A DNA stretch of 64,000 bases from Micromonospora sp. NBC_01796 (GCF_035917455.1 NZ_CP109078.1:5006001-5070000), one strand, 5' to 3'; numbered from the stretch's first letter, positions 1 to 9,715 are shown. Made by a program: numbers and translations. The notes: generated from the sequence alone by a model not told the origin.

Positions 1-1
1 C

Positions 2-109
2 CGGGTCGCCGCGTTCAAGCTCGGCGCGGTCGGCGGCGACACCTACCGGCGGTTCATCTCCCCGCTCGCCCAGCTACGCAACCAGTCCCCGGAGCTACGC
101 GACTGCTGA
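2..109 (+). CDS. C-terminal end of an unidentified protein (partial)
   Basis: An open frame runs from the window edge to TGA at 107-109 and gives the last 35 residues, ending in SPELRDC. A strong hairpin starts 9 bp after the stop, which supports this as a true gene end. The tail has no recognisable motif, so no function is assigned. Confidence 0.6.
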   Translation, partial: RVAAFKLGAVGGDTYRRFISPLAQLRNQSPELRDC

Positions 110-117
110 CCACGCAC

Positions 118-154
118 GCAGGGGTTCCCGGTCGGTGCGACCGGGGACCCCTGC
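118..154 (+). terminator. Intrinsic terminator-like hairpin after the partial gene
   Basis: A 17-bp stem (118-134 with 138-154) has a 3-nt loop and a single T-G wobble. It lies directly after the stop at 109 and ahead of the esterase gene. No clear U tract follows, as is common in high-GC actinobacteria. Confidence 0.75.
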
Positions 155-293
155 GGTGTCGCGGCGGCGGGAGGGGCACATGCCGGCGTAGGTGAATATG
201 TGACTGCCAACCATGTCATGGCGCCGTCATGCGGACGTAACGTTCCGGCAACTCGGGGGTGACTCAGTTCACAATTCATCGTCAGGAGACGCC

Positions 294-1751
294 GTGCGCC
301 GCCGCCCATCAGCGTTACTCACCCGGATCGTCCGCGCCGCCGCCGTACCCGTGCTCATCGCCGCGGCGGTCCTCACCGGAGCCGCGCCCGCCCAGGCCGC
401 CAGCCTCACCCAGGTCACCGGCTTCGGCAGCAACCCCGGCAACCTCGGCATGTACGCCTACCGCCCGGACGGCCTGCCGTCGAACGCGCCCCTGGTGGTC
501 GCGTTGCACGGCTGCACCCAGGACGCCAACGGCTACTACACCAACTCCGGTTGGAAGAAGTTCGCCGACCAGTGGAAGTTCGCCGTCATCTTCCCGCAGA
601 CCAGCGCGTCCAACGCGGCGAACGCCTGCTTCAACTGGTTCCTCACCGGGGACACCACCCGGGGCCAGGGTGAACCGGCCTCGATCAAGCAGATGGTCGA
701 CTACTCGGTGGCCAACTACGGGACCAACCCGGCCCGGGTCTACGTCACCGGCCTGTCCGCCGGTGGGGCGATGACCGCGGCGATGCTCGCCACCTACCCC
801 GACGTGTTCGCCGCCGGTTCGGTGGTCGCCGGGCTGCCGTACCGCTGCGCGACCTCGCAGACCAACGCGTACACCTGCATGTACTCGACGGTCAGCAAGA
901 CCCCGCAGCAGTGGGGCGACCTGGTCCGCGCCGGCTACTCCGGCTACACCGGCCCCCGCCCCCGGGTGTCGATCTGGCACGGTCGCTCCGACGCGGTCGT
1001 CGTACCGGCCAACGGCACCGAACTGCGCGACCAGTTCACCAACGTGGCGGGCGTCTCCCAGACCCCGACCAGCACCTCTACCCTGCCGGCCAACACCACC
1101 CTCGAGGTGTACGGAAACGACGCCGTACGGCTCTACCAGGTGGCGAGCATGGGCCACGGCACCCCGGTCGACCCGGGCTCCGGCGCGGACCAGTGCGGCA
1201 CCGCTGCGGCGTACTTCCTGGACACCATCTGCTCGGCGTACCGGGACGCGCTCTTCTTCGGCCTCGACGGCGGCTCCACCGATCCGGGCAACCCCGGTCA
1301 GCCGGGCGCGCCGGCCACCCCCACCGGCCTCGCCGTCACCGGCACCACCGCCAGCTCGGTCTCGCTGAACTGGGGCGCGGCGAGCGGGGCGAGCGGCTAC
1401 CACGTCTACCGCAACGGCAGCCGGGTGACCACGACCGCCGTGGGCAGCGCCGCCTACACCGACTCCGGTCTGACCGCCGGAACCACCTACTCGTACGCGG
1501 TCAGCGCGGTGAACTCCGCCGGCACCGAGAGCGCCCGTTCCGCCACGGTCTCCGCGACCACCACCGGTGGCACCACGCCCCCGGTCTGCGTCACCGCGAC
1601 CAACTACGCCCACGTGCAGGCCGGTCGCGCCTACCAGTCCGGCGGGTACGCGTACGCCAACGGCTCCGCCCAGCGGATGGGCCTCTACAACACCTTCTAC
1701 ACCTCGACCCTGAAGCAGACCGGCCCCAACTACTGGGTCATCGGCTGCTGA
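294..1751 (+). CDS. Secreted PHB depolymerase family esterase with fibronectin type III and C-terminal domains
   Basis: Predicted extracellular esterase of 485 aa acting on polyhydroxyalkanoate, feruloyl or similar esters. The GTG at 294 follows AGGAG (284-288) and opens a signal peptide: a basic start (VRRRPS), then a hydrophobic core ending AAPAQA. The alpha/beta hydrolase domain contains the lipase box GLSAGG. The apparent catalytic triad is Ser155, Asp233 (in GRSDAVV) and His288 (in MGHGTP). A Pro/Gly linker leads to one fibronectin type III module (roughly residues 343-430) and a short C-terminal domain with Cys near each end, of the kind seen on secreted actinobacterial esterases. That domain may bind polymer. 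The polymer specificity cannot be read from the sequence. An in-frame GTG/ATG further upstream (213) is less likely because it would bury the signal peptide. Confidence 0.88.
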   Translation: MRRRPSALLTRIVRAAAVPVLIAAAVLTGAAPAQAASLTQVTGFGSNPGNLGMYAYRPDGLPSNAPLVVALHGCTQDANGYYTNSGWKKFADQWKFAVIFPQTSASNAANACFNWFLTGDTTRGQGEPASIKQMVDYSVANYGTNPARVYVTGLSAGGAMTAAMLATYPDVFAAGSVVAGLPYRCATSQTNAYTCMYSTVSKTPQQWGDLVRAGYSGYTGPRPRVSIWHGRSDAVVVPANGTELRDQFTNVAGVSQTPTSTSTLPANTTLEVYGNDAVRLYQVASMGHGTPVDPGSGADQCGTAAAYFLDTICSAYRDALFFGLDGGSTDPGNPGQPGAPATPTGLAVTGTTASSVSLNWGAASGASGYHVYRNGSRVTTTAVGSAAYTDSGLTAGTTYSYAVSAVNSAGTESARSATVSATTTGGTTPPVCVTATNYAHVQAGRAYQSGGYAYANGSAQRMGLYNTFYTSTLKQTGPNYWVIGC

Positions 1752-1766
1752 ACCCCCGTCGGTCGG

Positions 1767-1802
1767 AAAGGGCTCCCCGTCATCGATGACGGGGAGCCCT
1801 TT
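1767..1802. terminator. Bidirectional terminator between convergent genes
   Basis: A perfect 36-bp palindrome (arms 1767-1784 and 1785-1802) is flanked by AAA on the left and TTT on the right. It can therefore act as an intrinsic terminator for both the esterase and the convergent epimerase gene. Confidence 0.9.
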
Positions 1803-1812
1803 CTCGTTGCCG

Positions 1813-2712
1813 TCAGTCGTCGAGGGCGGCGCGCAGGGCACCGGGAAGGTCCGGGTGCCGGTACGTGAACCCGGCTCGGGGCAGCACCCCCGGCAGCACC
1901 CGGGAACTGGTCAGCGCCTCGACCGCGAGCCCGCCGAGCAGGATCCGCAGGGCGAAGCCGGGAATCGGGAGGACCGCGGGCCGGTGCAGGGCGGCACCGA
2001 GTTCCCGGGTGAACTCGTTGTTGGTGACCGGCGCCGGACCCACCACGTTGACCGGTCCCGCGATGTCGTCACGGTCCAGCAGGAACTCCACCGCCCCCAG
2101 CCAGTCGGCCAGCGAGATCCACGGCATCCACTGCCGGCCGCCGGCCAGCGGGCCGCCGATGCCGAGCCGGAACGGCAGGAGCTGCGGCTTGAGGAAACCG
2201 GCCTCCCGGTGCAGGGCGTACCCGGTGCGCAGCCGGACCACGCGTACGCCGGCACTCTCCGCCGGCCCGGTCGCCGCCTCCCAGACCCGGCACATGTCGG
2301 CGAGGAAACCGTCGCCGGCCGGGGTCTCCTCGGTGACCGTCCGATCGCCGGTGTCGCCGTACCAGCCGATCGCGGAGGCGTTCACCAGGACCGCCGGCCG
2401 GTCGGTCGGGGGCAGGGCGGCGATCGTCTCGGCCAGCGTCCGGGTGGTGTCCACCCGACTGGTACGCAGCAGTTCGCGGTACCGGTCGGTCCACCGCTGG
2501 TCGCCGACTCCGGCGCCGGCCAGGTTGACCACCGCCCCGGTGCCGGCGAGTGCCGTCGGGTCGAGCTGTCCGGCCGCCGGATTCCACTGCACCTGACCGG
2601 GGTCGCGCGGGGGATGGCGTACGAGTTGGACGACCTCGTGGCCGCCGGCCCGGAGCCGTTCGATCAGCCGACTGCCGAGGAAGCCGGATGCACCGGCGGC
2701 AAGGATCCGCAT
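1813..2712 (-). CDS. TIGR01777 family NAD-dependent epimerase/dehydratase (YfcH-like)
   Basis: A 299-aa atypical short-chain dehydrogenase/reductase. It starts MRILAAGASGFLGS, so the NAD(P)-binding GxxGxxG loop sits right at the N-terminus. That is why the ATG at 2712 is preferred over a frame extension to 2808. The middle carries SAIGWYG, the position of the family's active-site-like Ser/Tyr. The C-terminal part (PVTNNEFTRELG, then RVLPG) is characteristic of the TIGR01777/DUF1731 family. The substrate is unknown even for the well-studied homologues. It is convergent with the esterase. Confidence 0.85.
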   Translation of the reverse strand: MRILAAGASGFLGSRLIERLRAGGHEVVQLVRHPPRDPGQVQWNPAAGQLDPTALAGTGAVVNLAGAGVGDQRWTDRYRELLRTSRVDTTRTLAETIAALPPTDRPAVLVNASAIGWYGDTGDRTVTEETPAGDGFLADMCRVWEAATGPAESAGVRVVRLRTGYALHREAGFLKPQLLPFRLGIGGPLAGGRQWMPWISLADWLGAVEFLLDRDDIAGPVNVVGPAPVTNNEFTRELGAALHRPAVLPIPGFALRILLGGLAVEALTSSRVLPGVLPRAGFTYRHPDLPGALRAALDD

Positions 2713-2790
2713 GCGTCCATCCTGGCAGAGCCCCCGACCGCCGCACGGCGGGCAGCCCGCAAACGGCCACCGGCAGCCTCCTGGAACGGG

Positions 2791-2826
2791 TCGGGGACCG
2801 CGGGGCATCCGCCCCGCGGTCCCCGA
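2791..2826 (-). terminator. Terminator of the sucB-lpd operon
   Basis: A perfect 16-bp stem (2791-2806 with 2811-2826) with a four-base loop lies 23 bp beyond the sucB stop in the direction of transcription. It separates the E2/E3 operon from the epimerase gene. Confidence 0.85.
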
Positions 2827-2848
2827 GGACCGTGCTGTGTGGTGCCGG

Positions 2849-4666
2849 TCAGGCCAGTTCGGCCTCGAAGTTGCCGGCCTCCAGCCGCTCCTTCACCGCG
2901 GTGAGGAAGCGGGCCGCGTCGGCGCCGTCGACCAGTCGGTGGTCGTAGGAGAGCGCCAGGTAGACCATCGACCGGGGCGCGATGACCTCGCCCAGGTTCG
3001 GGTCGTTGACCACGACGGCCCGCTTGACCACCGCGCCGGTGCCGAGGATGGCCGCCTGCGGTGCCGGCACGATCGGGGTGTCGAAGAGCGCCCCCCGGCT
3101 GCCGGTGTTGGTGATCGTGAAGGTGGCGCCGGAGATCTCGTCCGGGCTGATCTTGTTGGACCGGGTCCGCTCGGCGACGTCCGCGATCCGCCGGGCCAGG
3201 CCGGCGAGGTTGAGGTCACCGGCGTCCTTGATCACCGGTACGAGCAGGCCCTTCTCGGTGTCGACCGCGATGCCCAGGTTCTCGCCCGCCGGGTACGTGA
3301 TGGTGCCCGCGTCCAGGTCGATCGACGCGTTCACCACCGGGTACGTCTTCAGCGCCTCCACCGCGGCGAGCGCGAAGAAGGGGAGGAAGGAGAGCTTGAC
3401 GCCGTGCTTGGCCACGAAGTCGTTCTTGGCCTGCTGGCGCAACCGGGCGATCTTGGTGACGTCCACCTCGACCACGGTGGTGAGCTGCGCGGAACTCTGG
3501 AGCGACTCGAACATCCGCCGGGCGATGGTGGCCCGGGTCCGGGTGAGCTTCTCGGTCCGGCCCCGCAGCGGGCTCGGCTCGGCCTTCGCGGCGGCCGGCT
3601 TGGCAGCCGCCGGAGCGGCAGCAGCGGCCGGAGCCGGGCGGGCCGCCGCGGCACGGGCCTTCTCCGCCGCCTCCAGCACGTCCTGCTTGCGGATCCTGCC
3701 GCCCACACCGGTGCCGGTGACCGTCGACAGGTCGACGCCCTGGTCACTGGCGAGCCGGCGGACCAGCGGGGTGACGTAGCCGGCGACGTCCTCGCCGTTG
3801 GTCTGCGCGACCGGGGCGGGCGCCGGCCGGGCTGCCGGAGCCGCCTGCTCGGTCTGCACCGGCTTGGTGGACTGCTCGGCCTCGGCCACCGGGGCGGCGT
3901 ACGACGCACCGGAGACCTGGTCGGGCTGGGCCGCCGGGGCCTGCTCGGCCTTGGGCGCCGGAGCCGGTTCTGCCTTGGCGGGGGCCGGGGTCGGCTCCGG
4001 GGCCGGGGTCGCGGCCGGTGCGGCGCCTGCCGTACCGATCACGGCGAGGTCGGCGCCGACAGCGGCGGTCTCGTCCTCGGCGACCTTGATCTCCAGAAGC
4101 GTGCCGGCGGCCGGCGACGGGATCTCGGTGTCCACCTTGTCGGTGGAGACCTCGAGCAGCGGCTCGTCGGCCTCGACGGTGTCGCCGACGGCCTTGAGCC
4201 ACCGGGTGACCGTGCCCTCGGTGACGCTCTCGCCGAGAGCGGGCATCTTGAGTACGGTGCCGCCACCGGTGGCCGGGGCGGTCGCCGCCGGTGCGGGCTC
4301 GGCCGCGGCCGGCTCCGGTGCGGGGGCAGCCGCCTGCGGCTCCTCCGCGACCGGCTCGTCCTCGGCGGGTGCCTGCTGGGCGGGCGGGGCGGCCTCGGGA
4401 GCCGGGGCGCTGTCGCCGGCCGACTCGTCCTCACCGGAGATGACGGCGAGTTCGCTACCGACCTCGGCGGTCTCGTCCTCGCTCACCACGATCCGGCTCA
4501 GCACGCCGGCCGCGGGGGAGGGGATCTCGGTGTCGACCTTGTCGGTCGACACCTCGAGCAGCGGCTCGTCGACCTCGACCCGGTCGCCCTCCTGCTTCAG
4601 CCAGCGCGTGACGGTGCCCTCGGTGACGCTCTCGCCGAGCCGGGGCATGGTGACCGATACCGGCAT
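2849..4666 (-). CDS. sucB: 2-oxoacid dehydrogenase E2 subunit (dihydrolipoamide succinyl-/acetyltransferase)
   Basis: A 605-aa acyltransferase core of a 2-oxoacid dehydrogenase complex. It has two lipoyl domains (about residues 2-76 and 137-212; lipoylated Lys43 and Lys177 in STDKVD), each followed by an Ala/Pro-rich swinging linker. A peripheral subunit (E3)-binding domain follows at about 285-325 ([14 protein letters not shown]). The C-terminal catalytic domain has the HxxxD motif (His576, Asp580) in SYDHRLVDG. In actinobacteria this protein is usually annotated sucB, but it can serve as E2 for pyruvate dehydrogenase as well, and the sequence does not settle which. It lies 73 bp after lpd on the same strand, matching the E3-E2 order seen in related genomes. 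Confidence 0.95.
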   Translation of the reverse strand: MPVSVTMPRLGESVTEGTVTRWLKQEGDRVEVDEPLLEVSTDKVDTEIPSPAAGVLSRIVVSEDETAEVGSELAVISGEDESAGDSAPAPEAAPPAQQAPAEDEPVAEEPQAAAPAPEPAAAEPAPAATAPATGGGTVLKMPALGESVTEGTVTRWLKAVGDTVEADEPLLEVSTDKVDTEIPSPAAGTLLEIKVAEDETAAVGADLAVIGTAGAAPAATPAPEPTPAPAKAEPAPAPKAEQAPAAQPDQVSGASYAAPVAEAEQSTKPVQTEQAAPAARPAPAPVAQTNGEDVAGYVTPLVRRLASDQGVDLSTVTGTGVGGRIRKQDVLEAAEKARAAAARPAPAAAAAPAAAKPAAAKAEPSPLRGRTEKLTRTRATIARRMFESLQSSAQLTTVVEVDVTKIARLRQQAKNDFVAKHGVKLSFLPFFALAAVEALKTYPVVNASIDLDAGTITYPAGENLGIAVDTEKGLLVPVIKDAGDLNLAGLARRIADVAERTRSNKISPDEISGATFTITNTGSRGALFDTPIVPAPQAAILGTGAVVKRAVVVNDPNLGEVIAPRSMVYLALSYDHRLVDGADAARFLTAVKERLEAGNFEAELA

Positions 4667-4739
4667 CTCTCAAGACTCCTTCGTGGCCTTTGCGATGGTC
4701 ACCCGGTTGCCGCCGGGTGTCGCGGAAGATCTGGTGCTG

Positions 4740-6128
4740 TCAGGCGTGCGCGTGCAACGGCTTGCCGGCCAGGGCGAGGAACGCCTCGCCGAGGGCCTCG
4801 GTCTGGGTCGGGTGGGCGTGTACGAGCTGCGCCACGTCGGCCGGGTACGCCTCCCAGTTGAAGATCAACTGAGCCTCGCCGACCAACTCGCCGACCCGGG
4901 CGCCGACCATGTGTACGCCGACCACCGGCCCGTCCTCCACCCGTACCAGCTTGACGAAGCCGGCCGTCTTGAGGATCTGGCTCTTGCCGTTGCCGCCGAG
5001 GTTGTAGTTGTACGTCGACACCTTGTCGGCGCCGTACTTCTCCTTGGCCTTCGCCTCGGTGAGGCCGACGGAGGCAAGCTCGGGGTCGGAGTAGGTGACC
5101 CGCGGGATGCCGTTCTCGTCGATCACGGCGGGGTTCAGCCCGGCGATCTCCTCCGCGACGAAGATGCCCTGCTGGAAACCGCGGTGGGCGAGCTGGAGGC
5201 CGGGGACGATGTCACCGACGGCGAAGATGTTCGCCACCCCGGTACGCAGCCGCTCGTCGGTCAGCACGAAGCCCCGGTCGACCTTGACGCCCTGCTCCTC
5301 GTAACCGAGGTTGGCGGTGGTCGGGCCACGGCCGACCGCGACCAGCAGCAGCTCGGCCTCGAAGGTCTCGCCGCCCTCGATGGTCGCCTTGACCCCGGTC
5401 TCGGTCCGCTCGACCTTCTCGAACCGCTTGCCGGTCTTGAAGTTGATGCCGCGCTTGCGGAAGGCGCGCTCGAGGGCCTTCGAGGACTCCTCGTCCTCGG
5501 CGGCGACCAGTCGGGGCAGCGCCTCGATGATCGTCACGTCCACCCCGAACGAGCGCCACACGCTGGCGAACTCGACGCCGATGACGCCGCCGCCCAGGAC
5601 GATCGCGGAACTCGGCACCCGGTCGAGCACCAGGGCGTGGTCACTGGTGATCACCCGCTCGCCGTCGACCTCGAGGCCGGGCAGGCTGCGGGCGTACGAG
5701 CCGCTGGCCAGGATGATGTTGCGTCCGGTGTAGCGGCGGCCGTCCACCTCGACGGTGTCCGGGCCGACCAGCTTGCCGTGCCCCTCCACGACGGTGATCT
5801 TCGCGCTCTTGATCAGGCCCTGGAGGCCCTTGTAGAGGCGGGAGATGACCCCGTCCTTGTACGCGTTCACCCCGGACATGTCGACCCCGATCAGCTCGGC
5901 CTTGATGCCGAACTGCTCGGACTCGCGGGTCTGGTCGGCGATCTCCGCCGCGTGCAGCAGAGCCTTCGTGGGGATGCACCCGTTGTGCAGGCAGGTCCCA
6001 CCGAGCTTGCCCTTTTCGATCAGCGCGACCGACAGGTCCAGCTGCGCGGCGCGCAGCGCCGCCGCGTACCCCCCGCTGCCACCGCCGAGAATGACAACAT
6101 CGAAGGTTTCGCCGTTCGGCTCGCTCAC
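4740..6128 (-). CDS. lpdA: Dihydrolipoyl dehydrogenase (E3)
   Basis: A 462-aa flavoprotein that reoxidises dihydrolipoamide on E2 with NAD+. Visible are the FAD-binding GGGSGG (residues 15-20), the redox disulfide GGTCLHNGC (Cys46/Cys51), a second nucleotide-binding GGGVIGVEFA, the ATAVGD-type FAD motif (IFAVGDI), and the catalytic His439-Glu444 pair in HAHPTQTE at the dimer interface. The length is typical. It is first in a two-gene operon with sucB and divergent from the 108-aa protein at 6355. Confidence 0.96.
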   Translation of the reverse strand: MSEPNGETFDVVILGGGSGGYAAALRAAQLDLSVALIEKGKLGGTCLHNGCIPTKALLHAAEIADQTRESEQFGIKAELIGVDMSGVNAYKDGVISRLYKGLQGLIKSAKITVVEGHGKLVGPDTVEVDGRRYTGRNIILASGSYARSLPGLEVDGERVITSDHALVLDRVPSSAIVLGGGVIGVEFASVWRSFGVDVTIIEALPRLVAAEDEESSKALERAFRKRGINFKTGKRFEKVERTETGVKATIEGGETFEAELLLVAVGRGPTTANLGYEEQGVKVDRGFVLTDERLRTGVANIFAVGDIVPGLQLAHRGFQQGIFVAEEIAGLNPAVIDENGIPRVTYSDPELASVGLTEAKAKEKYGADKVSTYNYNLGGNGKSQILKTAGFVKLVRVEDGPVVGVHMVGARVGELVGEAQLIFNWEAYPADVAQLVHAHPTQTEALGEAFLALAGKPLHAHA

Positions 6129-6354
6129 AGTTAACTCCCAGGTCGCGTCGCTGCCACGAGGGCCATGCCAATGGAAACGGGCATTTCGTCCTCACCGACC
6201 GTTGCATTCCGGCCGGATACCTTCTACCTGGGCCATCTTGTCACTTGCAGTCCCGCGCCGCGTAACTGAGGTGCCCAAGGACACGTCCGTTCCACGTACT
6301 CTTTGCCCAACCACCGGACACGGCCGGCACGGGTGGGCGGGAGGAGAAGAGCGG

Positions 6355-6681
6355 GTGGCCTGGTTTAGGCGCCGCAAGCAGGGCGGCAACGCGGCAGGTG
6401 ATCGCGTTGCGAACCGCGGGGACGTGGAGCACCTGGAGCAGTTCGTCAAGTCGAGACGGGGTGTCGAGGCGTTCATCGAGCCGCGTACGACGGTGACCGA
6501 GACGACAGTGATGTTGATCGCGTCGGACGGGGAGTGGACCCGGCGCCGGATCGACAGCCCGGAGGGCGCCCGCCGGTTCGCCCACAAGATGGCGATCCCG
6601 ATCTACGACGTCCGACTGGTCGGCTACCCGCAGCGGATGCGCGACTTCAACGAACGCCGCAAGAGAAATGCGGGTGCCTGA
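6355..6681 (+). CDS. Conserved actinobacterial protein of unknown function
   Basis: A 108-aa protein starting at GTG 6355 behind GAGGAG (6341-6346). It begins with a very basic patch (WFRRRKQ), followed by a compact alpha/beta segment (VMLIASDGEWTRRRIDSP, then MAIPIYDVRLVGYPQRMRDF). There are no membrane segments and no catalytic motif. From memory, proteins of this type lie between lpd and pepA in several actinomycetes, but the function is unknown. It is convergent with pepA. Confidence 0.8.
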   Translation: MAWFRRRKQGGNAAGDRVANRGDVEHLEQFVKSRRGVEAFIEPRTTVTETTVMLIASDGEWTRRRIDSPEGARRFAHKMAIPIYDVRLVGYPQRMRDFNERRKRNAGA

Positions 6682-6700
6682 GCCGCATCGGAAGTGCGAC

Positions 6701-6728
6701 GACCCCCGGCCGAGCGTGGCCGGGGGTC
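6701..6728. terminator. Bidirectional terminator
   Basis: A perfect 11-bp stem (6701-6711 with 6718-6728) with a 6-nt loop sits between the convergent gene ending at 6681 and pepA ending at 6745. Confidence 0.85.
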
Positions 6729-6744
6729 GGTTCGCGTGTGGCGG

Positions 6745-8334
6745 TCAGTTGTTGGCGGCGATGTCCTCGACCAGGTGCAGCAGGGTCCGTACCGGGACCG
6801 CGGTCCCGCCCTTGGTCCAGTAACCGGTCGGCTCACCCGAGTGGTAACTCGGGCCGGCGATGTCGATGTGCGCCCAGTCGACCCCGTCGGTGACGAACTC
6901 GCGCAGGAAGACGCCGCCCTGCAGCATGTGACCGGCCCGGTCCATGCCCGCGTTGACCTGGGAGATGTCGGCGACGTCCGAGTCCATGCCCTTGCGTACG
7001 TCCTCCGGCAGCGGCATCGGCCAGGCCGGCTCGCCGACCGCGTCACCGGCGGTGCGTACCCGGGTGCACAGCTCCGGCGTACCCATCACCCCGGCGACCC
7101 GCTTGCCCAGCGCGACCACCTGGCCACCGGTCAGGGTGGAGGTCTCCAGCAGGTAGTCGCAGCCGTCCGCGCAGGCCCGGGCGATCGCGTCGGCCAGGAT
7201 CATCCGGCCCTCGGCGTCGGTGTTGAGCACCTCGACCCGCTTGCCGTCGAACATGGTGACCACGTCGCCGGGGCGGTAGCTGCTCGCCGACGGCATGTTC
7301 TCCGCCATCGGCAGGTACGCCTGGACCGACACGGCCGGCTTCAGCTCCGCGATGGCGAGCATGGTGGCGGCGACCGCCGCCGCGCCGGCCATGTCGGACT
7401 TCATCTCCCACATGCCCTGCGCCGGCTTGATCGAGACGCCACCGGTGTCGAAGGTGATGCCCTTGCCGACGAGCGCGATCCGCTTCCCGGCCCCGGCGGT
7501 GCCGGCCGGGGGCTGGTAGCTCAGCTTGACCAGCCGCGGCGGGGCGTCCGAGCCCTGCCCGACCGCGACGATGCCGCCGTAACCACCGTCCGCGAGGGCC
7601 TTCTCGTCCAGCACCTCGACGGTCAGCCCGGCCGCGTTGGCGGCGGCCACCACCGAGTCGGCGAACGACGGCGGGCGCAGCTCGTTCGGGGCGGTGTTCA
7701 CCCAGTCCCGGGTCCGGGCGACGGCGGCGGCGACCACGGTCGCGCGGGCGATCTCGGCGCGGGCGGTCGCGTCGGCGGCGTCCGGCACGTGCACCGAAAC
7801 CTCCACCACCGGGGTACGGCGGGTCGGCTGCGGGCGGGTCTTGTAACCGGTGAACCGGTAACCGCCGATGAGCGCGCCCTCGGCCACCGCGCGCAGCGCG
7901 GCCGGGGCGTCCTCGTCGTCCGGCACCGGCAGGCTCAGCGCCACCCGGTCCGCGCCGGCCAGGGCCCGGATCGCGGACCCCGCCGCCCGGCGCAGGATTT
8001 CCGGGGCGGGGGCGGCACCGGTCGGCTCGGCACCCAGGCCCACGGCCACGACCAGCGGTGCGGTCACCGTACCGAGCGTTGCGAGCTTGATCACCTCGCC
8101 CGGGGCGCCGGTCGCGCCGAGCAGGGCCAGGGTCTCGGTCAGGCGCCCGTCGAACGCGGCGGCGATGCTCTCCGCCCCGGTCGCCAGCAGCAGCGTGCCG
8201 GCGTACCCGCCGGGCCCCTCACCCCCGGTGTCCGCGGATCCGCTCTGGCTGTGCACGCCGATGACAAGAGCGTCGACGGGAAGCTCCGCGGGGTCGGTGT
8301 CGACCAGGCTGAGGGTGGTGCTGGGCGATGTCAC
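6745..8334 (-). CDS. pepA: Leucyl aminopeptidase (M17 family)
   Basis: A 529-aa cytosolic metallo-aminopeptidase that removes N-terminal residues from peptides. The C-terminal catalytic half carries the M17 signature NTDAEGRMILAD (about residues 369-380) and the metal ligands around GKGITFDTGG and KSDMAGAA. The N-terminal half is the usual macro-like regulatory domain. GTG at 8334 is the start. It is slightly longer than the about 500-aa average. It stands alone, convergent with the 6355 gene and divergent from gcvT. Confidence 0.95.
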   Translation of the reverse strand: MTSPSTTLSLVDTDPAELPVDALVIGVHSQSGSADTGGEGPGGYAGTLLLATGAESIAAAFDGRLTETLALLGATGAPGEVIKLATLGTVTAPLVVAVGLGAEPTGAAPAPEILRRAAGSAIRALAGADRVALSLPVPDDEDAPAALRAVAEGALIGGYRFTGYKTRPQPTRRTPVVEVSVHVPDAADATARAEIARATVVAAAVARTRDWVNTAPNELRPPSFADSVVAAANAAGLTVEVLDEKALADGGYGGIVAVGQGSDAPPRLVKLSYQPPAGTAGAGKRIALVGKGITFDTGGVSIKPAQGMWEMKSDMAGAAAVAATMLAIAELKPAVSVQAYLPMAENMPSASSYRPGDVVTMFDGKRVEVLNTDAEGRMILADAIARACADGCDYLLETSTLTGGQVVALGKRVAGVMGTPELCTRVRTAGDAVGEPAWPMPLPEDVRKGMDSDVADISQVNAGMDRAGHMLQGGVFLREFVTDGVDWAHIDIAGPSYHSGEPTGYWTKGGTAVPVRTLLHLVEDIAANN

Positions 8335-8410
8335 TCGGCGTCTCCGGACGGGCTTGGCCGGCCGCGTTGTGCGCGGTCCGGCGACGAAGGTCTCCGGCGA
8401 ACCTACCCGC

Positions 8411-8475
8411 CGGAGAGGTCGGCTGTCCCAGCGACTGTCGCCGAAGGGATCCCGCCGATGTTAATCACCAGGTCG
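8411..8475 (+). promoter_or_regulatory. Possible degenerate glycine riboswitch upstream of gcvT
   Basis: The order of elements resembles a glycine aptamer: GGAGAG (8412-8417), an imperfect hairpin (8418-8435), CGCCGAAGGG (8439-8448), then AATCACCAGGTC (8463-8474) where the family has AATCTCTCAGGC. It sits 45 bp before gcvT, a known target of this riboswitch class. The P1 closing stem does not pair and no P3 hairpin is visible, so it may be a remnant or a chance match. Confidence 0.2.
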
Positions 8476-8519
8476 AGCCCCGGTGAGCCAGGAGGGCGCC
8501 CCCCGGTAAGTTGCCAACC

Positions 8520-9662
8520 ATGACCGACCTGACCACGCCCGCCGCCGACGCGCTGCTCCGCTCACCCCTGCACGAGCGGCACGCCGCGCTGGGCGCCAAG
8601 TTCGCCGCCTTCGGCGGCTGGTCCATGCCGCTGGAGTACGCCGGCGGCGGGGTGCTCAAGGAGCACACCGCGGTCCGCGAGGCGGTCGGCGTGTTCGACG
8701 TCTCCCACCTGGGCAAGGCGCGGGTCACCGGTCCCGGTGCGGCCGACTTCGTCAACGCCTGCCTCAGCAACGACCTGGGCCGGATCGGCCCCGGCCGGGC
8801 CCAGTACACGCTCTGCTGCGACGAGGCCACCGGCGGCGTGGTGGACGACATCATCGCCTACCTCTACGGCGACGAGCACGTCTTCCTCATCCCGAACGCG
8901 GCCAACACCGCCGAGGTGGTCCGCCGCCTGCGCGCCGCCGCCCCCGCCGGGGTCACCGTCACCGACGAACACCGGGCGTACGCGGTCCTCGCGGTGCAGG
9001 GGCCGCGCTCGGCCGACCTGCTCGGCGCGCTCGGCCTGCCGACCGAACACGACTACATGAGCTTCTCCACCGCCACCCTCGCGGTCGGCGACGGCGAGCC
9101 GGTCGAACTGGTGGTGTGCCGGACCGGATACACCGGCGAACACGGGTACGAACTCGTCGTACCCGAGGCCGGGGCGACCGCGGTCTGGGACGCCCTGTTC
9201 GCCGCCGGTGAGCCGTACGGGCTGCGGGCCTGCGGGTTGGCCGCCCGGGACACGCTGCGTACCGAGATGGGCTACCCGCTGCACGGGCAGGACCTGTCGC
9301 TGGAGATCACCCCGGTCCAGGCCCGGTCCGGCTGGGCGGTCGGCTGGAACAAGCCCGCCTTCTGGGGCCGGGACGCGCTGCTGGCGGAGAAGGCGGCCGG
9401 ACCGCGCCGGCTGCTCTGGGGGCTCGCCGCACAGGACCGGGGCATCCCGCGTCCGGGGATGCGGGTCCTCGCCGGTGACGCCGGGGTCGGCACGGTCACC
9501 AGCGGCACGTTCTCCCCGACCAACAAGTCCGGGATCGGGCTCGCCCTGCTGGACACCGACGCCGGGCTCGCCGAGGGCGCGACCGTCGAGGTCGACGTAC
9601 GCGGCCGGCGCTCGGTGATGAAGGTGGTCCGGCCCCCGTTCGTGCAACCGTCCGTCCGCTGA
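8520..9662 (+). CDS. gcvT: Aminomethyltransferase, glycine cleavage system T-protein
   Basis: A 380-aa tetrahydrofolate-dependent enzyme that releases ammonia from the aminomethyl group carried by H-protein and forms methylene-THF. Characteristic T-protein segments are present: [13 protein letters not shown] near the N-terminus, [22 protein letters not shown], and the C-terminal [19 protein letters not shown] 8520 is chosen; a TTG at 8511 is in frame but has no better signal. The other glycine cleavage genes (gcvH, gcvP) are not in this window. Confidence 0.95.
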   Translation: MTDLTTPAADALLRSPLHERHAALGAKFAAFGGWSMPLEYAGGGVLKEHTAVREAVGVFDVSHLGKARVTGPGAADFVNACLSNDLGRIGPGRAQYTLCCDEATGGVVDDIIAYLYGDEHVFLIPNAANTAEVVRRLRAAAPAGVTVTDEHRAYAVLAVQGPRSADLLGALGLPTEHDYMSFSTATLAVGDGEPVELVVCRTGYTGEHGYELVVPEAGATAVWDALFAAGEPYGLRACGLAARDTLRTEMGYPLHGQDLSLEITPVQARSGWAVGWNKPAFWGRDALLAEKAAGPRRLLWGLAAQDRGIPRPGMRVLAGDAGVGTVTSGTFSPTNKSGIGLALLDTDAGLAEGATVEVDVRGRRSVMKVVRPPFVQPSVR

Positions 9663-9700
9663 CCGCCGATCGGCGCGCCGGGGACCGGTCCGCCGATCGG
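9663..9700. repeat. Short direct repeat at a convergent junction
   Basis: CCGCCGATCGG occurs at 9663-9673 and again at 9690-9700 (27-bp period) inside the 53-bp spacer between gcvT and the convergent gene. It is one of several such duplications at gene ends in this window. Confidence 0.6.
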
Positions 9701-9714
9701 GACCACCGGACCGG
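9685..9714. terminator. Weak hairpin between convergent genes
   Basis: An 8-bp inverted repeat CCGGTCCG / CGGACCGG (9685-9692 with 9707-9714) has a 14-nt loop and lies between gcvT and the convergent DUF2314 gene. The stem is short and has no U run, so termination is only a possibility. Confidence 0.4.
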
Positions 9715-9715
9715 C

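Noticed and set aside
315-1841. 508-codon open frame on the minus strand opposite the esterase gene
   Set aside because: Val/Gly/Arg-biased antisense shadow caused by high GC; no domain, and the sense frame has a signal peptide and catalytic triad.
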